Shown piece after piece: positions 9,479-18,699 of a stretch of DNA of 64,000 bases. Numbering within the stretch: position 1 is the stretch's first letter; every line of letters begins with the position of its first letter. The notes beneath the pieces are model-generated. The model did no database searches and was not told the origin of the DNA. It saw nothing but the letters and a program-made list of their open reading frames with translations. The stretch is from Terriglobia bacterium (GTDB lineage: Bacteria > Acidobacteriota > Terriglobia > Terriglobales > Acidobacteriaceae). The stretch covers positions 28,813-92,812 of the forward strand of contig JAIQET010000018.1 of assembly GCA_020073645.1 (NCBI GenBank). Reading direction: 5' to 3'. The position numbers and the translations under genes are program-made.

Positions 9479-9596
9479 GAATTGTTGATTCTTGATTATT
9501 GATTAACAAAGAGTGTCGTGGGATCTTCGGCTCGACTGTCTGCCGATTCGCAGTCAACAATTCTTCTCCGTGCTTCTGTGTCTCTGTGGTGAAAAT
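9477..9596. repeat. Heptamer array with inverted arm, followed by a CTGTGTCTCTGTGGTGAA-type repeat
   Basis: Four consecutive seven-base units (ATTGTTG, ATTCTTG, ATTATTG, ATTAACA) occupy 9481-9508. A partial inverted copy (CAGTCAACAATTCTT) lies at 9551-9565, so the gap can fold. It is followed at 9566-9596 by CTCCGTG-CTTCTGTG-TCTCTGTGGTGAAAA, a member of the repeat family also seen at 32361 and 55290. The repeat ends 6 nt before the deoC start and must contain its 5' leader. Confidence 0.65.
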
Positions 9597-9602
9597 ACAG
9601 TC

Positions 9603-10280
9603 ATGCCGATTACCTGGCGGAGCCTGGCGGGGATGATCGATCACACGAATCTGCGCCCGGAGGCGACGAGGGAGCAGATCGTCCGCCTGTGTGACGAAGC
9701 TCGCGAATACCTCTTTGCGGCAGTTGCGGTCAACCCTTGCTATGTGGCTCTGGCTCACTCCCGCTTAGAGGGCAGCGGGGTGAAAGTGGCAACCGTGGTC
9801 GGCTTTCCGCTGGGGGCCACTCTCACCAGCGTGAAACGCTTTGAGGCGGAAGGGGCCTTGCGGCTGGGCGCGGGCGAGATTGACATGGTCCTGAACATTG
9901 GAGCGCTCAAGTCGGGCGATCGGGAAGTGACGTTGTCCGACATCCGCAGCGTGGCCGAAGTGACTCACGCGCACGGTGGGTTGCTCAAAGTCATCCTCGA
10001 GACCGGTCTTCTTACCGACGACGAGAAAAAGATGGCCTGTGAGATCAGCGTCGAGGCGAAAGCAGATTTCGTGAAGACATCCACCGGCTTTCTGGGCGGA
10101 GGCGCAACCGTAGCTGACGTCGCGCTCATGCGCCGCATCGTGGGGACTGCGGTCGGGGTGAAAGCTTCCGGGGGAATTCGAACCGCGGACGATGCGAAGG
10201 CAATGATTGCGGCGGGGGCCAACCGCATCGGTACCAGCAGTGGGGTAAGCATCATCCGCGAAATGCGCGGAGTGTCATAA
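9603..10280 (+). CDS. deoC: Deoxyribose-phosphate aldolase
   Basis: Cleaves 2-deoxyribose-5-phosphate to glyceraldehyde-3-phosphate and acetaldehyde, the last step of deoxynucleoside catabolism. Lys158 in DFVKTSTGF is the Schiff-base lysine; Asp94 in [12 protein letters not shown] and Lys187 in [10 protein letters not shown] complete the class I aldolase site. At 225 residues from ATG 9603 it matches the family. An in-frame ATG 90 nt upstream would add residues encoded by the intergenic repeat and is unlikely. Its 3' end overlaps the convergent nucleoside transporter by 6 nt, which fits a shared role. Confidence 0.94.
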   Translation: MPITWRSLAGMIDHTNLRPEATREQIVRLCDEAREYLFAAVAVNPCYVALAHSRLEGSGVKVATVVGFPLGATLTSVKRFEAEGALRLGAGEIDMVLNIGALKSGDREVTLSDIRSVAEVTHAHGGLLKVILETGLLTDDEKKMACEISVEAKADFVKTSTGFLGGGATVADVALMRRIVGTAVGVKASGGIRTADDAKAMIAAGANRIGTSSGVSIIREMRGVS

Positions 10281-11519
10281 CAACATTCCTGCAATCGAGG
10301 CGGACATCAGGTTCGCCATGGTTCCTGCCAGCATGGCGCGCACGCCGAGGCGTGCCAGCTCACCCTTTTTGTTGGGCGCGAGCGCGCCGATCCCCCCGAT
10401 CTGGATGCCGATCGAACCCAGGTTGGCAAAGCCACAGAGGGCGAACGTAGCGATGGTGAAAGAGCGCGGGTCGAGCGCGGCTCGCTGCGGTCCCAGCAGG
10501 GAGAATGCGACCAGTTCGTTCAGCACCATGCGCGTTCCCAGCAGATTGCCGATGATGGGGCAATCGTGCCAGGGGATGCCAATGAGCCACGCAATGGGGG
10601 CGAACAGGGTGCCGAGGATTTTTTCCAGGCTGCTAGGAAACCAGGCGAATCCGTAGTGCGCCAAGCCGTTGTGGATGCCGCCCAGGATGCCATTGGAGAG
10701 GGCTATCAGGGCGAGGAAGGAAATCAACATGGCGGCTACGTTCAGCGCCAGGTGCAAGCCGTCGGTCGTGCCGCGGGCGACAGCAGCCAGCACGTTCTCA
10801 GTTTTCTCTGCGGCCGCTTCTTCTGCCGGCATGTCCACCCGGCCGGCGGTTTTCGACTCTTCGGTTTCCGGCACCAGCATTTTCGCCACCAGGATGGTGC
10901 CTGGGGCCGTCATGATGACTGCGCTCAGCAGGTGCTTGGGCTCGATGCCGAAGAAAATGTACGCAGCCATGATCCCGCCCGAGACGTGGGCCATGCCGCT
11001 GGTCATGACGGTCATGAGTTCCGAGCGGGTGAGGTCGGGCAAAAAGGGGCGGATGGTGAGCGGGGCCTCGGTCTGTCCCATGAAGATGCTGGCGGCAACA
11101 TTGAGCGACTCGGCGCCGCTTGCGCCCATGAAGCGGGTCATGACCCGCGCTAGTTGCCGGATGATGAACTGCATAATGCCGTAGTGATAGAGGACGGCGA
11201 AAAAGGCGGCAATAAAGATGATGGTGGGCAGCACCTGGAACGCCAAGACAAGACCGAAATGGGAGCCCTGTTTCCCAAGGTCCCCAAAGACAAACTGGGA
11301 GCCGGCAAAGGAATAGCTGAGCAGGCGATTGACGGCGTCCCCTGCCTTCTGGAACAAGGCGCGGCCCAGGTCGCTGCGCAGCACGAACACCGCGAAGACG
11401 AACTGCAGGCCGAGTCCCCAAGCCACGGTTTTGATGCGAATGGCGCGGCGGTTGGTGGAGAAGGCATAGGCCAGCCCCAGCATGGCCAGCAGACCGAGAA
11501 TCCCGGTGAATCGGCCCAT
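10275..11519 (-). CDS. Concentrative nucleoside transporter (NupC/CNT family)
   Basis: Inner-membrane nucleoside:cation symporter, 414 residues. Family features include the N-terminal [18 protein letters not shown], the central [14 protein letters not shown] (the GQTEAP nucleoside-binding motif, about 168-181) and NELVAFSLL with [18 protein letters not shown] near the end. About ten hydrophobic helices are visible. The ATG follows directly after the stop codon of the phosphorylase remnant (TGA-ATG), so the two were once one operon. The tail overlaps deoC by 6 nt on the opposite strand. Uptake of pyrimidine or purine nucleosides for salvage is expected. Confidence 0.93.
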   Translation of the reverse strand: MGRFTGILGLLAMLGLAYAFSTNRRAIRIKTVAWGLGLQFVFAVFVLRSDLGRALFQKAGDAVNRLLSYSFAGSQFVFGDLGKQGSHFGLVLAFQVLPTIIFIAAFFAVLYHYGIMQFIIRQLARVMTRFMGASGAESLNVAASIFMGQTEAPLTIRPFLPDLTRSELMTVMTSGMAHVSGGIMAAYIFFGIEPKHLLSAVIMTAPGTILVAKMLVPETEESKTAGRVDMPAEEAAAEKTENVLAAVARGTTDGLHLALNVAAMLISFLALIALSNGILGGIHNGLAHYGFAWFPSSLEKILGTLFAPIAWLIGIPWHDCPIIGNLLGTRMVLNELVAFSLLGPQRAALDPRSFTIATFALCGFANLGSIGIQIGGIGALAPNKKGELARLGVRAMLAGTMANLMSASIAGMLL

Positions 11520-11738
11520 TCAGTTTGCCTTGGCGGAACCTTCGATGATGCGATGAACCAGCGGTCGCGGGCGAACGGGAGGTCGATCGGCGATCTGATA
11601 ACTGCGTTCGATCAATGTCCGTGCCCGAGATGCACGCTCTTGGGAATTGTAGTGAATCGCGCACAGCGGCTCGCCCGCAATCACCGGGTCCGGAACCTTG
11701 TTGTGCAACACGAGGCCGATGGCGGAATCGGCCAGTGG
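11520..11738 (-). pseudogene. deoA: 3' remnant of pyrimidine-nucleoside (thymidine) phosphorylase
   Basis: The last ~70 residues of a PyNP/DeoA-type enzyme are recognisable: SAIGLVLHNKVPDPVIAGEPL, then AIHYNSQERA, matching the PYNP C-terminal domain (GxxLHKKxGDxVxxGEPLxxIHYN). Homology stops near 11738. Upstream in frame come unrelated residues and a stop at 11793-11795, and then a tRNA gene on the other strand. The ~370-residue N-terminal catalytic part is absent. The fragment still abuts the transporter (TGA-ATG). It is a rearrangement or deletion remnant next to a tRNA gene, unless the contig is misjoined here. Confidence 0.8.
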
Positions 11739-11758
11739 GGAGCGAGACTGAGGGCGTG

Positions 11759-11788
11759 TTGCGAGGGACCGGGAGTCGGTGATAAATT
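11759..11788 (+). promoter_or_regulatory. Candidate sigma-70 promoter of tRNA-Gly
   Basis: TTGCGA (11759-11764) is followed after 18 nt by TAAATT (11783-11788), 21 nt before the mature tRNA 5' end. Spacing and position are right for a stable-RNA promoter. It overlaps the end of the deoA remnant. Assigned by eye from boxes only. Confidence 0.4.
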
Positions 11789-11809
11789 CGCCTTACCTAC
11801 CGTAGGCGA

Positions 11810-11884
11810 GCGGGAGTAGTTCAGCGGTAGAACGCCAGCTTCCCAAGCTGGATGTCGCCGGTTCGATCCCGGTCTCCCGCTCCA
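11810..11884 (+). tRNA. tRNA-Gly (anticodon CCC)
   Basis: A complete cloverleaf. The acceptor stem GCGGGAG pairs with CTCCCGC, followed by discriminator T and an encoded CCA. The D arm is GTTCAGCGGTAGAAC-like, the anticodon stem-loop is CCAGC-TTCCCAA-GCTGG with anticodon CCC, and the T arm is CCGGTTCGATCCCGG. It decodes GGG. The broken deoA fragment lies just upstream on the opposite strand, which makes the tRNA a plausible rearrangement or integration site. Confidence 0.95.
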
Positions 11885-11987
11885 ATCTTCCCTTCATTCA
11901 ACGAAGTGTTGGTGCCGGTGTGGTTTCGAAGAGAACAAGTCGGTGGCGGTTGGCGGCGCGGCGGGCGACGGCGCTCACGGCTGACCG

Positions 11988-13595
11988 CTAGCGTGGGGGG
12001 TTCACCCGTCCAGACGGGCGGGGCCGCCCGGCCTTGACAGAAGCACCGGTGTGGAAGTAGTTGACAAGGTAGCGCGCGGTCAGAGTTTCACCGGTCCCGC
12101 TCCGCATGATGCCATCGAGGGTCTGCTCTGCGCCTCGAGAGTAGAAACGTCTTCTGAGGTAGACGCCTGCATTCCGGCCCCATTGACGACCGAATTGTTG
12201 ATCCACCCGATGATCGATCTGGCGCGCGACCATTTCTGCCACCACGTAGCTCTGCAGGTAGATAGGATCAGAACCGTAGAACGGGTTGTAAGCCCAGACA
12301 GCGGCGCCGTGCATGTCCACGCCCAGATACTTGGTATGGATGCGGTTGTAGAGGGCTGCGAGATCCTGGTCGGGTTCGGTATAGGCCTCGAATTCGAAGA
12401 GTGAGTCCGCCATCGTCTCCCGCAGTTGAAACATGCACTTGAGCTTGTAGGTTTCCCCCACAACACGGGCCTCGTCCGGGGTGAGGCCAAACAAGGCGGT
12501 GTCCACTTCGGGGCGGTACAGCATGAGCGCCATCACTTGCGCCACACCTTCATCGAAGGGCTCGGCGAAGTTGGCACGTAACAGGAAAGACGGTTCGTTG
12601 ATCATGCTGTAGTGCAGGGCGTGTCCGGTGGCGTGAAGCAGGCGATCGTAGAAGAAGATGCCGGTGTAACGGTTCGCCAGGATTTTTACTTCTTTCCCGT
12701 AGAGGATGGGGTAAGCGGCGCCGCCAAAACTCAGATCGGCAACCCGCATATCCACTCCCAGTTGATCGAGGTCGTAACCCAGGCCGGCAGCCAACTGTTT
12801 GGTCTTGGCCCACCCATCGCCGGGTACGAACATCTTCTGTTCGAATTCGTTGGTCAGCGTGGAAAAATAGAACTCCAGGTCCCAGGGCTCGACTTGGTCA
12901 ACGTGAAGTTCGGTGCGGACGCGATCCAGCAGGGCGCGATAGTCGGTCTCGGTCTGACTGCGAATCTCTTCGAACCAATCGAACAGCTTCTCCGTCTCAA
13001 CCCCCTTGCGGCGCAGCATGAAGGTGGAGAAGAGGCCGTCGGTGTAGCGCGTGGCCAGATCATTGCGCAGCTTGACCGCCTGCCGAATGCGCCCGCTGTT
13101 CACGGCGGTAATCTGGGCGCGGGCTTTCCAGGCCTGCTGGCGAAGTACGCGATCGGAGCTGTGGGCGACGATGTTGCTCAGTTCGGCGCGGGTGAGTTGC
13201 TGATCTCCAACCTTGTAGCGGATGAGGTTCTCCTCGCGGGTGATTTCCTCCACGATGGCGGTCAGCTTGGGATCGTTGGTGATCCTGGTGTAAGTGGCCT
13301 CTTCCAGAAAGAGTTCGCGACGGCGGCGGAGCAGAGGGGCGCGAAAACGGGCTGCGGTTAGATCGTGCAGGAACTGGTCGTCGCTGACCACGGCGCGGAT
13401 TTGATCCTGAATAGGGCGTGAGGAGAGGCTCTCGTCGCCCAGGGCGATCTTGTACTCGGTGTGCCAGTACTGGGCGTAGAGATCTTCTAATTGCTTTTCC
13501 TTGGCGTCGAGCTGTGCTGCGATACCAGGCTGCGTTTCCGCCGCCAGGGGGCAGAGCAGCACGAGCAGCCACGGGAGTGCACGCCACAGGCACAT
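11988..13595 (-). CDS. Secreted M2/M3-like peptidase homologue with degenerate zinc motif
   Basis: About 535 residues, with a signal peptide (MCLWRALPWLLVLLCPLAAE) from the ATG at 13595; a longer start at 13664 is possible but lacks sense. The mostly helical sequence resembles gluzincin peptidases of the ACE (M2) and oligopeptidase (M3) group: ..LLHATGHALHYSM.. aligns with HExxGHxxH and ..EPFDEGVAQVM.. with the third-ligand helix. The HExxH glutamate is replaced (HATGH), which should abolish classical catalysis. The final ~20 residues (after NYFHTGAS) are encoded by GC-rich repeat-like DNA. It may be an inactive binding homologue. Confidence 0.75.
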   Translation of the reverse strand: MCLWRALPWLLVLLCPLAAETQPGIAAQLDAKEKQLEDLYAQYWHTEYKIALGDESLSSRPIQDQIRAVVSDDQFLHDLTAARFRAPLLRRRRELFLEEATYTRITNDPKLTAIVEEITREENLIRYKVGDQQLTRAELSNIVAHSSDRVLRQQAWKARAQITAVNSGRIRQAVKLRNDLATRYTDGLFSTFMLRRKGVETEKLFDWFEEIRSQTETDYRALLDRVRTELHVDQVEPWDLEFYFSTLTNEFEQKMFVPGDGWAKTKQLAAGLGYDLDQLGVDMRVADLSFGGAAYPILYGKEVKILANRYTGIFFYDRLLHATGHALHYSMINEPSFLLRANFAEPFDEGVAQVMALMLYRPEVDTALFGLTPDEARVVGETYKLKCMFQLRETMADSLFEFEAYTEPDQDLAALYNRIHTKYLGVDMHGAAVWAYNPFYGSDPIYLQSYVVAEMVARQIDHRVDQQFGRQWGRNAGVYLRRRFYSRGAEQTLDGIMRSGTGETLTARYLVNYFHTGASVKAGRPRPSGRVNPPR

Positions 13596-13758
13596 GGGCG
13601 CATTAAACCACACCGCAATTGCCCTGAAACCTGACCTTGGTAACCAGGGGCGGGAGTGTGCCACACGATAAATTCTGCCCGGCTATCGCTTTCTACTTGT
13701 TCCGGTTTCAAACCTGCGTTTATTCTGATCGTTCGTTTTATGACTGCGAACTGCGTCC

Positions 13759-15012
13759 ATGAGACCCCTGAGGCGTTGGAAGACCCGGATCCTGCTGTTC
13801 TTCGCGGTGGTGGGGCCGGGATTCATTACCGCGAACGTCGACAACGATGCCAATGGCATTTATACGTACTCGTCCGCCGGGGCGCAGTTCGGCCACATGC
13901 TGCTGTGGACCATGATTCCCATCACGCTGGCGCTGATTGTGGTGCAGGAGATCTCGGCGCGCATGGGAGCGGTCACCGGCAAGGGCTTGAGCGATCTCAT
14001 CCGCGAAGAGTTTGGTCTGCGCATCACCTTCTTCATGATGCTGGGAATTCTCATCATCAATTTCGGTAACGTGGTGGGGGAGTTCGCGGGCATCGCCGGT
14101 AGCCTGGAATTGTTCGGCCTTTCCAAGTACATTACCGTTCCCATCTGCGCGGTCATCGTATGGCTGATCGTGGTTAAAGGACAGTACAAGAGCGTGGAGA
14201 AGGTGTTTCTGGTCGCCTCGTTCTTTTACGTGACCTACATTTTTGCCGGGGTGTTGGCGAAGCCCGCCTGGATCGAGGCGCTGGTAGCCACGGTAAAGCC
14301 TCCCCACAAAGAAATGTTCGTGCAACAGAGCTACCTGTACATGGTGATCGGGGTGGTGGGAACGACGATCGCACCCTGGATGCAGTTTTACCTGCAGTCT
14401 TCCATCGTGGAAAAAGGAGTCAGCAAGCGGCAGTACAAGGCTTCGCAGATTGACGTGGTGGCGGGATGCATCTTCACCGACGTGGTGGCGTGGTTCATCA
14501 TCGTGGCCTGTGCGGCGACGCTGTACGCCCACGGCTATCACAACATTGCCGACGCCAAAGACGCGGCCCAAGCCCTGCACCCGCTGGCGGGAGACTACGC
14601 CTACATCCTGTTTGCCATGGGCTTGTTCAATGCCTCGCTGTTTGCGGCCTCGATCCTGCCCCTGTCGACGGCGTACACGGTGTGCGAGGGGTTGGGATTC
14701 GAATCCGGGGTGGGGAAGAAATTCGGGGAGGCGCCGGTATTCTACTGGTTGTACACGGCGTTGATTGTGGCGGGGGCAGGGGTGATCCTGATCCCGGACC
14801 TGCCGCTGGTGAAGATCGCCATTCTGTCCCAGGTGGTGAATGGAATTGCGGTGCCGCCTGTGCTTGTCTTCATGCTGTTGCTGGTGAACAAGAAAGAACT
14901 CATGGGCGAGTACGTCAACTCGCGGGCATACAACATTGTGGCCTGGGCAACCACGGTGCTCATGGTGGTGTTGAGCATTGCGTGGTTCTGGACGCTGCGG
15001 GCGGGCGGGTAG
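13759..15012 (+). CDS. Nramp-family metal ion transporter, non-canonical binding motifs
   Basis: 417 residues with about eleven helices, clearly related to MntH/Nramp (GPGFITAN..., ARMGAVTGKGLSDLI). The helix-1 DPGN motif is replaced by DNDANG and the helix-6 MPH motif by IAPWMQFY, so the methionine ligand that favours soft transition metals is missing. This divergence resembles the Nramp-related subgroups proposed to carry other divalent ions such as Mg2+, so Mn/Fe transport should not be assumed. It is monocistronic, divergent from the peptidase gene, with a gap of about 160 nt. Confidence 0.85.
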   Translation: MRPLRRWKTRILLFFAVVGPGFITANVDNDANGIYTYSSAGAQFGHMLLWTMIPITLALIVVQEISARMGAVTGKGLSDLIREEFGLRITFFMMLGILIINFGNVVGEFAGIAGSLELFGLSKYITVPICAVIVWLIVVKGQYKSVEKVFLVASFFYVTYIFAGVLAKPAWIEALVATVKPPHKEMFVQQSYLYMVIGVVGTTIAPWMQFYLQSSIVEKGVSKRQYKASQIDVVAGCIFTDVVAWFIIVACAATLYAHGYHNIADAKDAAQALHPLAGDYAYILFAMGLFNASLFAASILPLSTAYTVCEGLGFESGVGKKFGEAPVFYWLYTALIVAGAGVILIPDLPLVKIAILSQVVNGIAVPPVLVFMLLLVNKKELMGEYVNSRAYNIVAWATTVLMVVLSIAWFWTLRAGG

Positions 15013-15216
15013 CGGAGCACAAGATCTGTTACGGAGGAAGGTCAAGCCCGACTCTAACGGTCATAGGCTTTCTGCGGTGAGACCATAGCCTCATTGTGTC
15101 CCTGGCCAAGGTCTACATACACGATCAATATCGGGTACTTTCGCGCTCTTGACTAAAGAGCTGAAATACGACACCCTGTCGCCCCGTGTGCTCGGAGTAC
15201 ACTTGGAGGCTCCTGC

Positions 15217-15783
15217 TTGGACCCCACGATCTCGTCGCTCATTGGCGCAGCCGAACAAGGAGACAAGTCCGCCGCTGAAGGGCTTTTCGCGGTGCTTTAC
15301 GCGGAACTGCACCGCATGGCCAAGCGCGAACTGGCGCGGCAAGGGGGGCCGGTGAGCCTCAGCGCGACAACCCTTGTGCATGAAGCGTACCTAGACATGG
15401 CTGGGCGTGAGGGCCCGTTGTTTCCCGACCGGGCACGATTCATGGGGTATGCGGCGCGGGTGATGCGGGGACTGATCGTCGACCATGCCCGGGAACGGCA
15501 CGCCCAGAAACGCGGCGGCCTGTTTGAGATTACTTCGCTCGACATTGAAGCGATGGAGGCCGCGGTTGACCACCGGGAGCTTGCGCAAATCAGCGAGGCG
15601 TTGGACGATCTTGGCAAAGTGGAACCTGTCCTCGCCGAGATCGTCGACTTGAAGTTCTTCTGCGGTTTCTCGTTCGGGGAAATCGCCGCCATGCGAAACG
15701 TATCAGAACGCACGGTGCAGCGAAACTGGGAGAAAGCGCGCATTTATCTCCATCGGAAGATTCGCGCTGATTTGTCGCTCTGA
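15217..15783 (+). CDS. ECF sigma factor, TIGR02999-like (kinase-linked)
   Basis: 188 residues with region 2 (LYAELHRMAKRELARQ, LVHEAYLDM, FMGYAARVMRGLIVDHARERHAQKRGG) and region 4 (ALDDLGKVEPVLAEIVDLKFFCGFSFGEIAAM..SERTVQRNWEKARIYLHRKI). This subgroup is common in Acidobacteriota and Planctomycetes and is usually encoded next to a Ser/Thr kinase, as here (7-nt gap). The TTG start is supported by GGAGG at 15204-15208, 8 nt upstream. It probably directs transcription under control of the kinase rather than a classical anti-sigma factor. Confidence 0.92.
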   Translation: MDPTISSLIGAAEQGDKSAAEGLFAVLYAELHRMAKRELARQGGPVSLSATTLVHEAYLDMAGREGPLFPDRARFMGYAARVMRGLIVDHARERHAQKRGGLFEITSLDIEAMEAAVDHRELAQISEALDDLGKVEPVLAEIVDLKFFCGFSFGEIAAMRNVSERTVQRNWEKARIYLHRKIRADLSL

Positions 15784-15790
15784 GGAGTCC

Positions 15791-18535
15791 ATGTCCACAC
15801 TCAGCCCTGATCAGTGGCAGCAAGTAAGCTCGTACCTGGACCAGGCGCTGGCCATGACCGCCGAGGAGCGCGCCGCGTGGCTGTCGGCGCTCGGCGAGCA
15901 GAACCCGGCGCTGGCGGCGCAGTTGCGAGCGCTCCTCGACGAACACCGCGTGCTGGCACAGGAAGGTTTTCTGGAGAAGGGCCCGGTCGCGCTGCCGAGT
16001 GCGCCGGGGCTGGCGGGCCAGACCATCGGCGCGTACACGCTGATCTCGCAGATCGGCCAGGGCGGAATGGGTAGCGTGTGGCTGGCCGAGCGCAGCGACG
16101 GGCGCTTCGAGCGGCAAGTGGCGGTGAAGTTCCTGAACGTCGCATTGGTCGGCCGCGGGGGCGAGGAGCGATTCAAACGCGAGGGCAGTATTCTTGGGCG
16201 ACTCGCGCATGAGCACATCGCGGAGCTGGTCGATGCGGGTGTGTCTGAGGCCGGGCAACCGTATCTCGTCCTGGAATATGTCGGGGGCGACCACATTGAC
16301 CGCTACTGCGACCAACGCACGCTCGACGTGGAAGCGCGTGTCCGCCTGTTCCTCGACGTGCTGATCGCGGTTGCACATGCGCACGCCAACCTGATCGTGC
16401 ATCGCGACCTCAAGCCGTCGAACGTGCTGGTGAGCAAAGACGGGCAGGTGAAGCTGCTGGACTTCGGCATTGCCAAGCTGCTGGAGGGCGAGGGGCAAGC
16501 TGGAGAGGCTACGCTGCTCACGGTTGAGGGTGGGCGGGCGATGACGCCCGAGTACGCGGCTCCGGAGCAACTAAAAGGCGGACCAGTGACGACCGCTACC
16601 GATGTCTACGCTTTGGGGGTGTTGCTGTACGTGTTGCTGACGGGACAGCATCCCGCCGGAGGCGGCCTGCACACGCCCGCGGACCTGGTCAAAGCCATCG
16701 TGGATACGGAGCCGACACGTCCGTCGGATAGCGTGGCGCCGACGCGGGCGAATGCAGAGATCACCACCACGAATGCCACCAGACGCGCCTCCACACCCGA
16801 GAAGCTTCGTCGCCTGCTGCGCGGGGACCTCGACACCATTGTCGCCAAGGCACTGAAGAAGAATCCGCAGGAGCGCTACGCCTCGGTCACGGGGCTGGCC
16901 GACGATCTTGGCCGGTACCTCAGAAATGAGCCAATCCGTGCCCGACCGGACACCTTCGGGTATCGAGCGGCCAAGTTCGTGCGCCGGAACCGCACGGCGG
17001 TGGCGCTGGCGACCCTGGCGTTCGTGGCAACGGCTGCCGGCGTCGCAGGCACGTTGGTCCAGGCCCGCACTGCTCGCGTGCAACGCGATTTCGCCCTCCG
17101 TCAGTTGTCGCGCGCCGAAGCCATCAACGATCTCAATGAATTTGTCTTCACCGAATCGCCTCCGCCCGGCGAAACCCTCGATCGCGCGGAGCGCATTCTC
17201 GGGCGGCAGCAGCGAGCGAACCTCGCAGATCGAGTGGAAACCCTTGTTTCGCTCGGCCGCAATACCGGAGTTGAGGAAGGCTACGCCCGACCTCGCCGCA
17301 TACTCGAGGAAGCCTACCAACTCTCGCGTGGGCTGCCCGAACCATCCACCCGCGCGAAGGCGGCGTGTGCCCTGGGAGGAATGCTTTCCCGAGGGGACCA
17401 GCTACCGCGCGCAGAGAGTTTTATCCAGGAAGGGCTGAAGGAACTCCCCGACGAATCCCAATTCGCACTCGATCGAGTCTTTTGTCTCCTGGAAGGTGCC
17501 ACCGTATCCCGGGCCAATGGTGCTGCACTGGAATCGATCTCGCGTTTGCAGTTAGCGCAACAATTGTTGAAACAGGCGCCACTTCATTCCGAGATGCTCG
17601 ACGTACAAGCAGCCATGTATCTGGCGGACTCGTACCGTCTTGTGGGACGGAATCGTGAGGCCTGTGCTGAGTTCGAGCACGCTTTTACGCGACTAACCGC
17701 GCTCGGACGCGACGACACAGGACTCGGCGGATCGGTGTCCTATAAATGGGGCCTCTCACTGTATCTGCTCGGACGCCCCCTGGAGGCGGAGAGATTGATC
17801 CACCGCGCCATCGTGATGTTCAGCGGCAGCGAAGACGCACCGGACGCGATCCCCATGCACCTCATCAGCCATGCGCGCGCGGTGCGCGACCTTGGACGTT
17901 TGGACGAAGCGGCCGCGCAGGCGGAGCGCGGTTATGCGAGAGCACAGAAGATTGGTGAGCAGGTGGTGGTCAATCAGGCATTGTTGGCGCGCGCATCCAT
18001 CTACCGCATGCGCGGGGATCTGGCGCGCGCCGAAGACATGCTGGCCGAACTGGAGCCCCGGTTGCGGAGCAGTCTTCCGGCCGGGAATATCAGTTTCGCA
18101 TCGCTCATGCTGGAGCAAGCGCTCATCAGGCAGGGACGCGGGGACTTGAGCACTGCCATGGACCAGGCAAATCAGGCCTTGGCGATCGCGGAGGCGTCGG
18201 CAAAAGCGAGCGGGCAAGGTGCCGATTTTGTGCCCACCATCCTCGTGGACCGATCTGACATTGAGCGGCAGTTCGGCCGCCCGGATGAGGCGGCGGCGGA
18301 CGCCTCCAGGGCCTTGGGCCTGTTGCAAGCGGCTGCCCAGCCGGGCAAGCTTTCCAGCACCCTGGGACGCGCCTACTTAACCCTGGGGCGAGCCCTGCAG
18401 TCTCAGGGCAAACACGACGAGGCCCGCACCGCGTTTCGTTCGGCGACCGAGAACCTCCAAGATGCTGTGGGCTCCGACCATCCTGACACCCGCAGCGCCC
18501 GGCAACTCGCAGAGTTGGACGCCCAGTCCCGATAA
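15791..18535 (+). CDS. Membrane Ser/Thr protein kinase with TPR-rich extracytoplasmic half
   Basis: 914 residues. The kinase domain (about 80-385) has IGQGGMGSVW, Lys113, catalytic HRDLKPSNVL with Asp206, DFGIAKLL with Asp224, and an APE-like TPEYAAPEQ. One membrane helix follows at about 394-418 (VALATLAFVATAAGVAG), then a helical TPR-type region to the end (GRNREACAEFEHAF, LGRLDEAAAQAERGYARA, LGRALQSQGKHDEARTAF). An N-terminal ~75 residues match those seen in sigma-linked kinases. It lies 7 nt after the ECF gene, so the pair is one signalling module. The stimulus and genes controlled are unknown. Confidence 0.93.
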   Translation: MSTLSPDQWQQVSSYLDQALAMTAEERAAWLSALGEQNPALAAQLRALLDEHRVLAQEGFLEKGPVALPSAPGLAGQTIGAYTLISQIGQGGMGSVWLAERSDGRFERQVAVKFLNVALVGRGGEERFKREGSILGRLAHEHIAELVDAGVSEAGQPYLVLEYVGGDHIDRYCDQRTLDVEARVRLFLDVLIAVAHAHANLIVHRDLKPSNVLVSKDGQVKLLDFGIAKLLEGEGQAGEATLLTVEGGRAMTPEYAAPEQLKGGPVTTATDVYALGVLLYVLLTGQHPAGGGLHTPADLVKAIVDTEPTRPSDSVAPTRANAEITTTNATRRASTPEKLRRLLRGDLDTIVAKALKKNPQERYASVTGLADDLGRYLRNEPIRARPDTFGYRAAKFVRRNRTAVALATLAFVATAAGVAGTLVQARTARVQRDFALRQLSRAEAINDLNEFVFTESPPPGETLDRAERILGRQQRANLADRVETLVSLGRNTGVEEGYARPRRILEEAYQLSRGLPEPSTRAKAACALGGMLSRGDQLPRAESFIQEGLKELPDESQFALDRVFCLLEGATVSRANGAALESISRLQLAQQLLKQAPLHSEMLDVQAAMYLADSYRLVGRNREACAEFEHAFTRLTALGRDDTGLGGSVSYKWGLSLYLLGRPLEAERLIHRAIVMFSGSEDAPDAIPMHLISHARAVRDLGRLDEAAAQAERGYARAQKIGEQVVVNQALLARASIYRMRGDLARAEDMLAELEPRLRSSLPAGNISFASLMLEQALIRQGRGDLSTAMDQANQALAIAEASAKASGQGADFVPTILVDRSDIERQFGRPDEAAADASRALGLLQAAAQPGKLSSTLGRAYLTLGRALQSQGKHDEARTAFRSATENLQDAVGSDHPDTRSARQLAELDAQSR

Positions 18536-18699
18536 ACCGCCAATAATCCACCTTTTTCCTGCCAGACTGTCGTCTTTCCCCTTCGTTTTCCGATATCCCA
18601 AGTAGAGTCCAGCAGCTCGGGCCTTATGCACGGAACCCCGGCAGCTCTTGACCCCGGCGCCTGAACCAGCGGCCGACATTTGTAATGAAGGAGATGGCT

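Noticed and set aside
9513..9602. Longer deoC start at 9513
   Set aside because: The added residues are encoded by intergenic repeat DNA and precede the conserved DeoC N-terminus.
13738..15045. 435-codon minus-strand frame opposite the Nramp gene
   Set aside because: His/Arg/Gln-rich shadow of a membrane protein; no start signal and no recognisable domain.
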